Positions 12,633 to 25,044 of a stretch of 64,000 nt of DNA are shown here, piece by piece. Source of the stretch: Pyrrhosoma nymphula (lineage: Eukaryota > Arthropoda > Insecta > Odonata > Coenagrionidae). The stretch's first letter is position 1. Each line of letters opens with the position of its first letter. The position numbers and the translations under genes are program-made. A model generated the notes under the pieces. That model worked only from the letters and a program-made list of their open reading frames with translations, was not told the origin of the DNA and ran no database searches. Location: NCBI GenBank assembly GCA_963573305.1, contig OY754332.1, forward strand, positions 51,993,559 through 52,057,558, written 5' to 3'.

Positions 12633-13534
12633 AATTATCCAAAGAAGGAACTGGAAGCAGAATCTTCTCAACGATGTTCAATTCCTTTCGTACCCCTCCC
12701 CTCTCCATCACCTTCCCACGAAGTGCACACTCGTTAGAAGGACTGCCGCAACCATAGTCACTGAAACCCCCCCCCCCACGACCGATTCCCTTGTGTTTCT
12801 CTCTCCTAAAATCACATAATTGCTCTCTGCATGAACATCCCTTCCTCTTTTCCACCCCCTCATCAACCATTGTGTAAGACCCATCCTCTTAGCCTACTAC
12901 GGGGTTGCTACGTGACAGACTTTACCGCTCGACCCTTTCCTGTCTCAACGAGTACCTGGGGTCGTCATCTTCGGACCGAACACTCCCCATTTCCCTCCCC
13001 CCCCCCTATTACCTCCAAGCCCATGCCCTCTGGATACTTTTGGAGAATACAACAGGAACCCCAAGGAGCCAATCCTCCTTAACCCGAAGTCTCCGTCACT
13101 CCGATTGATGCCAACGCCTGGTCCACCCTCCCCCTCCACTCTGGAATTCCGAGGATTCATAATGACCGGGGCCTCACCCAGACCGCCAGCATGCGAGGTT
13201 CCACCCTTCCATTCTTAGGAGCACAGCGGACATCAACGGGACTCTTGGGTGGATGTCCTGTGTCTCTTAACGACCTGTGACTTCCCCAGATCACTACCAT
13301 ACGGGTTTTACCCTTTAACAACCTTCCCCCCCCCCCCACCTCTCACCCTCCTCTCAACTCCCAATCCTTGCTCTTCCCAACCCCACCCCCTCTCATCTTT
13401 TTCCTCCCCTCATAGCAATTTGGTATATATACCGATGTATGAGATATGATTTCACCTGATGATGGTGTTGTACACCGAAACCGGTCGTTTTTTAAAATAT
13501 ATTCTTGTGGAAAATTGCTAGTCATTTTCATTTA
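12633..13534. repeat. Right inverted arm of the Penelope-like element
   Basis: The 902-bp reverse-complement copy of 10727-11635. It abuts the point where the RT frame is truncated, so the arm replaces the 5' half of the element. Confidence 0.9.
13440..13502 (+). ncRNA. Hammerhead-type ribozyme motif, right arm of Penelope-like element
   Basis: The core reads CTGATGA (13456-13462), stem II GGTGT/ACACC with a 3-nt TGT loop (13464-13476), GAAA (13477-13480), then the self-complementary ACCGGT (13480-13485) as stem III and C17 (13486) in a GTC cleavage triplet. A palindromic, loopless stem III implies dimer action, as described for minimal hammerheads of Penelope-like elements. Stem I pairing is weak near the core (C-G, A-U) with possible AU pairing farther out. 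One extra U follows CTGATGA before stem II, so activity is uncertain. Confidence 0.7.
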
Positions 13535-13574
13535 TGATGTTATTCCATAAAATTAAGCCTGAAACTACAACTTT

Positions 13575-16500
13575 TATATCTGGCATAACACATGAAGTTC
13601 TTCTCCCTTTGCCATATAGTCCAGTCTGTAGGGAAATTTGAAGGTTTTTTCGTGATACAGGTTAAGAATAGACAAAAGTTCTAGGGAAGGGTGAGTTATA
13701 TATACCTATATGTTTTTAAACTTCGAACTATACCGTTATAAACAAATTACAGGGGTTCAAAGTTGGCTAAAAACGGTTTTTCAATTCTACAAGCCAAGGT
13801 ATTCACTTTAGGAAAAAATGTTTCGAATGTTTTTTGTAGAAAATTAAAAAACGCATAATTTGAGCTATGATTAGTTTATTTTCGATAATTATTTATTGCA
13901 AAAACTTCGAAAAACCCCGCAAAATGGCGTTTTTTTGCATATCAATTATTTATTGCAAAAATGACTTTTTTAATACTTTTTTGCTTTGTGATTAAGGCCC
14001 CCATTATGACCAAAAAATAGGATTTATAAAGCCAATTTGGTTAATTTGTTGCTGAGTTACTCCATTTGTTTATTAAAAACATGTCTAATGTTCAATGCTG
14101 TAACTTTTTATTGCATTAACATACAGGGTCGCATAAAGACTCATTCTCTTTGTAAAGGTCCAAAGTTTATTAATATTAAAGAAAAATTGAAAAATAATTA
14201 TTTTCAATCCCTCAAATAACGCTTACAAAAAAAGGGCGTTTTTTATTTATAAATAAATGAAGCTGGGGCCCCATAAACTGTAGATATTTTTTTCTTCAAG
14301 ATTTGAGTAGCTGAGGTCGAAACGAAGACTTAAAAAAAATAAGGTATTTTTCGACCAATAGCAACCGAGATAAGAATTTTTTTTCAAAAAATCACTGCTC
14401 CGTTGTTTATAACAATTAATAAATAAATCCGACGGCATTTGGACCTCAAAGACTTATATTTTCAATATCTATTGTCAGATTAACAAAAATTTACTTGTAA
14501 GTGTTAAAAAACATGAATGAAGTATAGCGAATAAAAACAAGGCCGGCCGGCCGCGGTGGTGGGGTTAGCGCGACGTCAGCTCTCGCGCGCGCGAGAGAAA
14601 ACTGAGTTGGCTACTTCAAATCTGCTGCGCTCGGAAAACTCACTCGTATCTCGGAAAATTCTGAACCAATTTCGATGTTTTTTTTTAAACTGGGGTACCT
14701 CAAAAAGTTATGAATATTGGTCCACTTACTTTTTATATAAATATTATATTTTATGTTGTATTAAACCATGTTTTAAAGTTTTTGGTCTGGTTTAATTGTA
14801 ATTTTTATTGAACATATTCTATGTAAACTTATAAAAGTTTTTGAAATGAGCATGCTCATTTCAACTTCAATCCTTGGGCAGATCCAGACCCAGCAGCTTC
14901 TTTTATTTTCCATGCTATTCTCACAATTTAGGTTATTGTTGATGGCCTAACTCCATACTTTTTACAATACTTACTTTAGAAAGGTTTCCTTCTTCTTATC
15001 TTCAGGGTTAAGAGATTTTCGCCAATAGTGAAGCACTTTCATTTTGCTCTATTACCATATTTGACTGAATATAGTACCCTCCAAATATAAGACCCTCAAC
15101 CAACTTTTCATTTACATTTTTGGATGTGCCTAATTTACATCATGAGCTATATAACTTTCATGCTAAGCACTACTTGTATAAAGACATACAAAATAATTCA
15201 CGATTAAACAAGTTTTTTTACAATTTTACCAGAACAAATGACTGGCATATTCAGCATCCACTCGCAGCATATAAACACAGCTTTCAAGCTCTCCTTAAAA
15301 GCCTGTTAATTTATGCATCAAGGGGCTGAAGGTGTATCATACCTCTAGGGATTACTACCAAATCAAAATTACCTGCCTTGGTATCCTTTTTCACATCATT
15401 TGTAATATTAAATTAATCTTGCTATAACATTGATGGGATTAATCAATGTAAATAAATGAATTATGAAGTTCAAAAAATTTTATTTTTTACAGAAAATGGA
15501 TGATTTTTATTAAAAATTCCTTTTTTTATCAGACTATTTGCATTTTCATGTCATCAAGCACATGCACCAATCATGCCAGAACAATACTATGAACTTGGGA
15601 TGTGCAATATCGGAAACGTCAATAGCGGTTCATATTTTGACTAAGGTCACAAAATTCCTTTGCATTAATCTGCCTTAATTTAGAAAATATGTGAGTTGCC
15701 ATTTTTTAGTGTATACTGTGATCTAGGGTGCAGAAAAATGTTTTATGATGCAATTCTGTTGTGATAAGATATTTTCTACACCACGACAGGGCTCTAATGC
15801 TCAGTTCACATTACTAGCTTCTTACCTTTTTACGAAACCTTGGTAATTTCTACCTCCGTTTACACTCGTCTTTAATGACCATGGTATAATCGGTATTCAC
15901 TACCTTTAATGTGAACATATTTGTTTCTCATCACCTACCGATTACTTGAACATGATGATGACTGATCTGTTGATGATTGTATAGGTGTAGCAAAACTTAG
16001 TGGCACTCGCTTGTACAGTAAATGACATCAGGGAGAGGAGAGCATACAAGAGAGGAAGAATGAAGTTGGTTCTTCATTTTCATCATGGCTTTTGATTCTC
16101 TCTCCAGAGGTTCCCACCCGAGCCCTGCGGTACCTCTGACCACTCTTCAACGCTTAATTCTCCCTCTGAAACCTCAAACTCTGCTGTGGAGTCCCATCAA
16201 GTTTCACTATACATATAACTACCGAGCATTCGGATGGCAGAAAACAACTATTGTAGATAGATAGCTATGGTATGTTCACCTGGGTAAAAAAAGTTACCAT
16301 GGCAGGTGCCCAATAGGAAATTTGCATTACTGATTAGTTCTTGCAAACCAACCAATGCAAATGCAAGGACATACATATATGTACCATGTTCCGCCACTTC
16401 TCCCTCAGTACTGCTCGGCGCGTTATTTGAAATTGATCTCGATCACCTCTGTCGATCCTGATGAGTGTTTCACCAATTCCAGTTCGTTTTCTCTTTCATA

Positions 16501-16829
16501 ATTTTGAACGTCCTTCCATCAACATTGAAATCAAGGGACGCTCATTGTTGTTGAACTATTTTTCTCTGCTGAAAAAGGTAAAAATAACAGGGATAAAGAC
16601 GGCTGGATGAAATCGTTAGCCAATCACATTTCTATTCTGTAAAGTAGAGGTATCTTCTTCCATGGTAGAGGTTTTTAATTAAGAAGCTTTACTGTATGTG
16701 ATACACGAAATCATGTACGTACATCCAATATTAGATAATAATAATGCACTGTTTGTCTAACCCTTCATAGCTAAACAGCAAATGATGGATTTCACTAGTT
16801 GCTGGAGTAGGTATGTTTTTCAGTCGTTT
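13575..16829. other. Intergenic stretch with unclassified repeats
   Basis: No gene recognised. 13.65-14.50 kb is AT-rich with paired blocks (ATTATTTATTGCAAAAA twice) and looks like decayed transposon sequence. A sharp GC and CpG spike at 14541-14600 contains GGCCGGCCGGCCGCGG and a CTCGCGCGCGCGAGAG palindrome. At about 15054-15110, ACCATATTTGACTGAATATAG resembles an element end, without a partner seen. The rest shows nothing I can name. Confidence 0.45.
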
Positions 16830-17125
16830 ACAAAAACTTATCAATAACTGATGAGTCACCAGTCACTAAAGAGTGTTTACCAGTTACTGGCAAAAAAAAT
16901 AACTGATAGATATCCCCAGTTACTGGCAAAAACTGACCAGTAACTGATGGATTTCACCAGTTGATTTTAAGTCATTTGCAAAAAACTGACCAATAACTGA
17001 TGGACTTCACCAGTCACCAAAGAGTTCACCAGTTACTGGTGAAAATTGACCAGTAACTGACTGATCTCACCAGTTACTGGTGAAAATTGACCAGTAACTG
17101 ATGGATTTCACCAGTATTTTTTCTT
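16830..17125. repeat. Tandem repeat with ACCAGTTACTGGT palindromes
   Basis: About eight irregular units of roughly 30-50 bp built from ACCAGTTACTGG and ACTGATGGATTTCACCAG. The half-sites appear in alternating orientation, so the array can fold on itself. Best preserved at 17030-17115. Confidence 0.75.
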
Positions 17126-20100
17126 AAGGGGTGAAGAAACATATGCTTTCACGGAGTAGCTAGGATAGTAATTGCAGGCTGCGTTAGGCACACAACTCGC
17201 TCTTATTTTAATAAAAAGCAAATGAGGCTAAATAATATTTATCACCATCATTGTACCATATTTTTACCACCAATCAAGAAAATATTAGTTGATTGACTTT
17301 TTTAATTCTGTTAATAGCATACTGCATTACAAATTGACGCAGAAGATATTGGGATTAAGTACATATATAATTGATGAAGGGTAGTTGAATTCAAGCACTT
17401 GGATCCAGTTGGTTCCCATTTTAATGTTCCAGTTGAATGAAATTAAATATGGCCATTAACAAGTTGAATCTATATATTACTTGAGTCTGTTCTAGTTGGA
17501 GCCAACTAGAATTTTTGGCTGGGTGCCTAAACGCTTCATATCCTTATTTTAAGCACTATGGTCCTTATCTGGGTCTTATGCTCCTCTACTGCATTTGATC
17601 ACACTGTGGAAAGATTTTGATGAAGACAGCAGAGGATTTATGTTGTCAGCTGCCAGAAAGAATACCCACACAAGTGGGCTGAGGACCGTATATGTCCGGA
17701 TTAATTAAAAAAAACTCCCTTTTGCATTGGAAATAATTGAGGGGGTTTCCTGCTGCCTTCTTCGTTAATGTTTTTGAAGTGATACCATGACTTAAAGAGG
17801 CCACCCCATTAAGGCCAGCTGTCTTTTAGCTGACAGACCTCTGAGATGCAGACACTATGCTAACTACCATCTGTGTGTGACCTAGTCTTCAACTTATCAA
17901 GCATTGGTTGCAATCACTAGCTCATTACTCCCATCTTTTCAGCTTTAGGAGTCATCAGGGAGTAAATTTCCATATCTGGAGACTTGGGAGTTCCTTGAAA
18001 TGAATGGCGAAAAATGAATGCTAGATTTCATAAAAGCAGTTGTTCCATTCATTGATGGGCAAACTATGTACGCATTAAATAGTTGAAAAGTGAGATCACT
18101 TGGCTTTGCTCTTGAAAATGCGGCTAGAAATACATGGTCATAGGTAGTGCAGTATTTAAGAGTTTGCTTGCTTCCATCAACCCAAACTTATAGAAACAGA
18201 TATAATAGGCTCAAGAATTCCTGAAAATCAAGGGAACAAGTATCCTTGGAAAAGAGAAAAGCTCCTCAATTCAATGAGTACACCATGAACAGAGTAGTTT
18301 TGAAGAATAAGTATTGAAATAATCAGTGATGAATAGAAATACCTAATAACCTTAATATTTCTATATGAAGCTTAATGGAACAGTACAACAAGAATAATTG
18401 AAATTCCTCCAGAAATTCATGATCCATTTATTATTGGTCTGGGTTTCAGTTTTTCTGCAGTCATACCTCATAATTATCATGTCAAATGACATAATAATGA
18501 TCATAAAATTTGAAAACTGGGTCAATAATAAATTTATAAAAACATATGAAACTAAGTTATTCAAGTTCTTCAGGCAGAAATAATGTTAGCTTCAAGCGTA
18601 GGCGAGAAAAAAAATACCCAAAAAGCAAAGGCAAAGCTTAGGTAGGAGAGAGTTGTGTTGCCTCTTTAATTACAATATATATCAAACATATTACAAACCT
18701 AAAATGTAGCTTACATATAAAATTCTTTCATAAAAATCAAAAAAATATAATTTTACAGAATTAATACATTGCATTTAGTACCAAATTTTAAACAAAGAAG
18801 ACTATTCAAAAAACCCTTATAGCAAATAACTAAAAATATAAGTAGCAATTCTAAGCACAGGAATGAAAAGCAATCCTCTGCTTCAGTTGTCACGAATTTA
18901 ACATCATCTCCATCACATATCTGACTCAAAACGGCATTTAATTTAGAGAACTTTGACAATATGAACTTTTTACCATCAACGCCTTAAAAAATCCAGTTTT
19001 AATTTAAGAGTTGGAATTTTTTAAGGCTATAATGTCAAGATGTTATCACTGACAAGATTAGATAATATCTATTTACTCCCAAATATACAATTCCCAAGGT
19101 GAACTCTTTCCGAATAGGTTAATCCAAATGGATCAAAAATTTTTAAATAGATGTACTCCTTTTGTTCTTGTTCCATTTTTCATTCCCACTTCATTGAAGT
19201 ATGATATTACTCTGCTATGCCCAGTTAGCATTACTTTATAATTCCCAGATAGCAAACAAGGGATTCCTCATTACAAGATATGTTGTATCAAAGCTTTACC
19301 ATTGGAGTAAAACAGATATTTTTGAAATTCAGATAAAATACCCTTAAAAACTTCAGAGATACAAAACAATCAATCAACAATGAGGCTGAAAATCCAAATT
19401 TTCCAAAATATCTCTTTTCCTCATTGAGCATGGGCATTATAACTGCAGCTTGGTAGGTCAATGTCTCAGTCTTTTTATTTCTTAACTGCATCAGAGAACA
19501 CACACAATACATAATAAGACGACACCAAATGAAGAAAAAAAGAGGCAAGGAACAGTCAACAACCTTTTAAGCTTAATAATTTCACATGCTGATGTTAGTT
19601 CATTACCCTAAACCATAAAGACCTGTGATTTTGAGCCTTGCCAATAGGAACCAGTGAAATAACACTACACTGTGTAAGCAGAAGCTAGTGTTAGTGCTAC
19701 CCAGCAGAGAGGATGCAGTTGAGGTAGAATTGGAAGGTAAGTATGTCAAATAAAAAAAGCTTCTACAACTACAAAAATATATTACTATATTAGTATTTCC
19801 TCTCCACTCAGGTTTAACTCTCACACAAGGTTATATGTGCAGCGAAATTATAAGCCTCAATAGAATGTAACAAATTTTGTGAAACACACAAAGTTCACAA
19901 ATTTTAAGAGAGGCTTATGTTCAACATAAGCTAACAAAATACATGTCGTACACTACTCCAAGCTACTTATGTACAAAATTTATGAATATGCCATGAAACC
20001 TCTTGGTCAATAAATATAAAAAGAGAATATCCGGATGAAATCCACAAGCTGGAATGGTATATGGTATTTACAAAATACAAAGTGTTTCTCAGTAGCTACT

Positions 20101-20551
20101 TTTATACTTTTGACTGGTGTATGGCCAAATTTATTTATCTCAATATTGAACATCCCAATGTCCTGTGGGAGAGAAATACCCAAAAAGAGTTAAAATATAT
20201 TTTCATTGCAGGCATTTTTTCTTTTACACCAAAACAATAGCACATGTAAAACCTAAAAACTTCATCTGAATGTTATCTCAAAATTACTAATAAAAACCAA
20301 GATATATACACATTTCTATGGTGAAATCAATCCATGCATGGGCTAAAATAATAGCAAAATATGAATTACGAGGTTAGGGCTTTTTCAGTCACCTATAAAG
20401 AATAAAACAGTTAATATTTACATACTACTAAGAAAGAGATAAATCTTAATAAGTTATAATGTAAATATTCAACTGCAGCAACCTCATTTTGTTGTTACTA
20501 CTGTGTGCAGAAGAAAAGTAATTGGAGCAATATTACCCACTCTAGCACTAG
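17126..20551. other. Intergenic stretch without recognised genes
   Basis: AT-rich DNA with only short open frames that I regard as chance. 18.6-20.2 kb has the texture of a long untranslated or intergenic region. No exon, RNA gene or element end was identified. Confidence 0.4.
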
Positions 20552-20594
20552 CAAGAGAGAACCAAGTAGTGAACCTATCTTGGTTCTCTCTTGA
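20552..20594. repeat. Short inverted repeat (14-bp stem)
   Basis: CAAGAGAGAACCAA (20552-20565) and its reverse complement (20581-20594) flank a 15-nt loop. A third GCAAGAGAGAAC copy lies at about 20613-20624, directly before the tandem array. Confidence 0.7.
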
Positions 20595-20623
20595 TAGTTA
20601 ATTAATTAACTAGCAAGAGAGAA

Positions 20624-21343
20624 CACTCCACATTAATTATCCCAGCTGTTTTCTGATTAATTGGCTACCAAGCAATACACAAATTCCTTGATTTCTGGCA
20701 ATAACACGTATCATCCCATGTAGCACAAACGGTTAGCCCACTAGTCTGGGGAGCGTAAAGTGTAAAAAACCCCGGAGAGTAAATGCCACGTACGAGAGAA
20801 TGTTCTACAAGCACGGGAGAAGTAATTTTTTTTAGCACTAATGGAGACACAGTTGCTAAGAATTGATTTATTTGAAATTTTGGTTGAGTATGCACTCCAC
20901 ATTAATTATCCCAGCTGTTTTCTGATTAATTGGCTACCAAGCAATACACAAATTCCTTGATTTCTGGCAATAACACGTATCATCCCATGTAGCACAAATG
21001 GTTAGCCCACTAGTCTGGGGAGCGTTAAGTGTAAAAAACCCCGGAGAGTAAATGCCACGTACGAGAGAATGTTCTACAAGCACGGGAGAAGTAATTTTTT
21101 TAGCACTAATGGAGACACAGTTGCTAAGAATTGATTTATTTGAAATTTTGGTTGAGTATGCACTCCACATTAATTATCCCAGCTGTTTTCTGATTAATTG
21201 GCTACCAAGCAATACACAAATTCCTTGATTTCTGGCAATAACACGTATCATCCCATGTAGCACAAACGGTTAGCCCACTAGTCTGGGGAGCGTAAAGTGT
21301 AAAAAACCCCGGAGAGTAAATGCCACGTACGAGAGAATGTTCT
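20624..21343. repeat. Tandem array of a 268-269 bp unit, 2.7 copies
   Basis: Units start with CACTCCACATTAATTATCCC at 20624, 20893 and 21161. The third is cut after GAGAGAATGTTCT at 21343. Copies differ by only a few bases (for example GCGTAAAG against GCGTTAAG, and T-run length). No coding function was recognised; similar short frames in each unit follow from the repetition. Confidence 0.9.
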
Positions 21344-23054
21344 CTTTAAGCGTTAACTCTACGGGTAAGTCTACTCCCGCGTGACATGCATGTAACAAAA
21401 GGAACTGCTAACGGGAACAAAATAGAGTAAACTCATGGAAAACTATCTATTAACTACCTACCGGACTGCAAAGTTCATTTTCAATCTCATGTCTACCTAT
21501 GTCATGTCTAACTCGCAACTGAACATCACGCTTCAAGAAAGTCGTACATACCTGGCCATTCCTGTGCGTCAAAGTAACTGCAAGATGTAACTTTTAAGTG
21601 TCAATGCCATGATAGTTTGAGGAAATACCATCCAATCACGATAACAGTTATCAGGCATTTATTAATTGAAACGCATGTTGCCTCATAGGATGAATATAAA
21701 GTCAATATTAATGAGAATAAACATGATTTTTTCCAATTACCACTCATTTGTTTACATTTCAATGAAGACTAACTTACTTGTGGAAATGTTAAAAACATGA
21801 ATATACATGTATATTCAATGTTACGAATGTGGAATGAGTAAATTGATGAATGTACCAATAAAGGCATAACAATAATCTAATGTACAACGGGAATTAATTA
21901 CACAAAGCTATCAATGAAGTGTTTACTGGCAGAACTCAAGTATCTCCGATTCGTTTGCCAGCTTCCCATTTGTCAAAGTTTTGGTCGAAGGATGAACCAC
22001 AGGCTAACATGTTGATATATATCAAGAATATATTTAATGAAATAAAAAAATAAAGGATAAACATAGTAAATATTTAAAAAATGAGTATTTATCTTCCTCT
22101 TTCGATTGAGACTTTCACCATCTCCCAACGTTGGCCCAAGGGATAAGAAATAACCATGCAAATGGCCCAACAGATAAGATATAAGTTCAAATGGCACCAT
22201 TTCCCAACGTTGGCCCGACAGCTAAAAGGTAACCGAACCATTCCCCAACCGTGACACCATTACCCAACATTGGCCCAACCGTCTATGCTACATGGGAGAG
22301 TACGAAAACCTGTCATAAACCTCATCTGAGGAGTATGCTCCCTTCCACTATTACCCTGGAATGGAGGACCCTATTAGGGAAAAACAAGAAAGTGCGATGA
22401 TTGAAACCTTTTTTGGAAAGATCAGGCCATAAAATTTGGAGGACAGGAATAGGCACAAGGTGATGGTCATGTAAAAGAACACTTTCCCTGCATAGAAATA
22501 CATTTTCTGCCACAGTAGGGTTAACCCATCTCAGTAGTAAACAATACAAACATTGATTTGACAATTATAAAGGACTTCCTTTAAAAAATTAGCCCTGCTG
22601 AATAAATTACATGCAGAAGAAAATCCACTGACAACAATATTATGATAATCAATGAGAGCCTTTTGTTACTGAGAAACCTCGATTGAGCAACCACCACCAC
22701 TCAACCAAAAAGTGGTCATTAAGAGGGGTAGTCATTGAATAGGGGGACAGGATCCAGGACAGAACACTTAAGGGAATAAAATGCAAAAGAGTAGCTGATT
22801 GCATCATAAATGGTAAAGTAACACACTCATTGGCTAATTTTAGCTACAAATGTCACAAGTGATTCTACATACATAATTAGTTTAAAATAGAAAATATTGG
22901 ATTAGGAGTGATCAAGAGGAAAATTATTTTTTTTCAGCATAGGTGTGGATCCTACATAAAATTCAGTATCACTAAAGGTGGCATCTAATCTTCTTGACTA
23001 CCTTAATCCAAACTAAAAACATTTTCACACAATTGTGTGTAATTCACAGTGAGA
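21344..23054. other. Intergenic stretch; low-copy internal repeats at 22.1-22.3 kb
   Basis: No gene recognised. 22120-22280 holds four to five degenerate CCATT(T/A)CCCAACGTTGGCCC units of 40-80 bp containing the palindrome CCAACGTTGG. The remainder is AT-rich without named features. Confidence 0.5.
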
Positions 23055-23220
23055 AAATTATTCGTCTGGACTGGGATTTGAACCCAGACCCTTGATTTCG
23101 TGCCAAGTGCTCTAACCAGTTAAGCTACCCAGGCGTCCTCTCTCACTGTGAATTTCAATTTCATTTCATTGAAATTCACAGTGAGAGAGGACGCCTGGGT
23201 AGCTTAACTGGTTAGAGCAC
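23055..23220 (-). repeat. tRNA-derived SINE with inverted duplication of its head
   Basis: On the minus strand, TAGCTTAACTGGTTAGAGCA matches a tRNA A box and GGTTCAAATCCCAG a B box, so this is a tRNA-derived SINE head. The head is duplicated in inverse orientation: arms 23107-23159 and 23168-23220 are perfect 53-bp reverse complements with an 8-nt spacer. It is not a functional tRNA, since the acceptor stem does not form. Related copies lie at about 30.1 and 51.4 kb. Confidence 0.75.
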
Positions 23221-23558
23221 TCATTGTCAAATCGAAGGGAAGGCTACTGACAACTTGTGGGATTACAATAATGTAGTAAATCGCACTCACTGGTTCTCAA
23301 GCAACTCTCTCTCTTCTTATAACACATCAGAAAAAAACCAAACATTGAGGAACAGTTGATGCCTTCTTCAGCTATCAACATTGAATCAGTAGATCCTATC
23401 ATCCTTTGCGTGAATATATTACCTGTATTGCATACATACATTGCTAATAAAGCCATGCGCTTGCCAAAATGCAGTATGAGAATTCCGTGCTAATTGAATG
23501 AATTCAAAGGCACTTGACATTCTGACTGAACTTATATCTATCTGATATCATAACGAAT

Positions 23559-23867
23559 CTATATTTCTGTGATGTCCTCATCATAAGATCTAAGTAGTTC
23601 GATTACAAAATATTGGCCCTCAGAGTTATCTGAAATGAAGAAATTACACCATTCCACATTGAGGTGTCCCATCACATTATTATCTGATGCTGGTGTACGA
23701 AGGCAGCATAACTTTAAAAAATTGATTTTATTTTTGGCATCACTAATGGTGGTCTTAAGATCCTTCCCAAGGCAACAGGAGTTATTACTCATAACTTCCC
23801 ATGTCTCAGAATTGGCTACTTCACCATAAAAAGATTTGCTCAAGACAGGCTGGACATTTTGGGACAA
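23559..23867 (-). CDS. Unrecognised 102-codon open frame
   Basis: A 102-residue frame, mixed in composition and not obviously repeat-derived (contains LGKDLKTTISDAKNKINFLK). It lacks a recognisable domain, signal peptide or splice context. In a 64-kb AT-rich window a frame of this length can arise by chance. Listed only because it is among the longer frames that do not overlap a known element. Confidence 0.12.
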   Translation of the reverse strand: MSQNVQPVLSKSFYGEVANSETWEVMSNNSCCLGKDLKTTISDAKNKINFLKLCCLRTPASDNNVMGHLNVEWCNFFISDNSEGQYFVIELLRSYDEDITEI

Positions 23868-23869
23868 AT

Positions 23870-25044
23870 ACCATTACCTAGGGCAGTATTCCAAATATTA
23901 ATGGGTTCTCACCTCCTCTAATTGCATGATCCTCAGTCATATTTTAGTTCACTGCCTGCATATGGGAGGAAAGGATGAAGGTTAAGCAAGGGATTAGCAG
24001 CCCTAAGTAAAGTCCTGGGACAGATGGCTACTACCCCAAGAAGTGAGGACACCATTGTCAATTCAACTTGCCCCTTCTCAAAGGTCTTTGGGCAAGTTCC
24101 GGGTCCATTCAAAATCCACTTGCCCAGTAACAGATTTGATTGGACCACAAATAACATGGTGACTCTTGTTTTCTTAGCATTAACTTTTCTTTAACCCTGC
24201 AGCATCCTGACATGATGGAATGAGTTGAAAGGAATGCTTGAGCAGCAAATACCAATTATTTGAATATGATTGCATCTGGTCTAGCTAGCTCTTAAAATTA
24301 TAATTGGTAAATAGGTGCATCAACAGCTAGAGGTCATTCCACATATGCTAGCTCTCACTTCTCTTCAACCTCTCCACCATTATTTCAGCCTAACTGCTAA
24401 ACAGCTTTTGAGATATTCACTCAAAATCCATGGAAATAGTAAAGGAGGCATGAAGGGATCTTGAAAAGAGACTGAAAGTAGTCAGGGAGCTTTTATATAG
24501 AGTTTCATTGGTGGATGAGCAAGCATCAGAGCCACTGAGACAAAACTGCAGTAGGTAGTGAGGATCTTACTGGATCAGAATAAGAGGTATTGTACGTAGA
24601 TTTAGCACCAAGATACTCAAGTTACAAGACTTTCAACATCTAGGAGTACTATTATCAGATAAATTTATCAGTATGAGTATAGGTGGAGTGAAAGTGAAAT
24701 GTGTGTGACGCAAGGGAGGAATTTCTCTTGCTGTAGCCTTAATATGGAAACAGCCTTAATAGTTGTCGATTTTTTGTGTAGATGGACCAATATTTGCTCT
24801 AAGTGGGTTGGAAATCCTTATTTCAGAATCTAGCCTTCGCAACATTCCCTAGAATGTTACCAAAAAATTTAAAGCTTTGCTATTTTTTATTAAAAACTCA
24901 ACTGCTCTATGAAAAATTTATTCCATGTATAGCCACAAATGACTCTTTGTCTACAGAGGGAAACATATTGTTTCTCTCAAGCTATCACAGTAAAGCCATT
25001 ACTGGGGAAGTGGTAAACATGTGAAACAGGGTTTTTAGCCCTGG
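23870..25044. other. Intergenic stretch without recognised genes
   Basis: Only short frames; no element ends or exon signals that I can defend. Confidence 0.4.

Larger units (their letters stand above)
10726..13574 (-). mobile_element. Fold-back Penelope-like retroelement with hammerhead motifs in both arms
   Basis: Two inverted arms, 10727-11635 and 12633-13534, are nearly identical and enclose a 1-kb spacer. The spacer encodes the 3' half of a Penelope-like element (reverse transcriptase plus GIY-YIG endonuclease) on the minus strand. Each arm has a hammerhead-type ribozyme motif reading outward. Direct repeats TATATCTGGC at 10716-10725 and 13575-13584 are a plausible target duplication and set the limits given. 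Penelope-like elements are known to carry hammerhead motifs and to occur as 5'-truncated, partly inverted copies; the near-symmetric structure here is an extreme case. The element is dead: truncated RT and an in-frame stop. Confidence 0.85.

Noticed and set aside
16459..16490. CCTGATGAGTGTTTCACC as another hammerhead core
   Set aside because: CTGATGAG is present but no GAAA with stem III follows in the right place.
23063..23140. Possible tRNA gene (clear A and B boxes)
   Set aside because: No acceptor-stem or anticodon-arm pairing, and related copies at 30.1 and 51.4 kb show it is a SINE.
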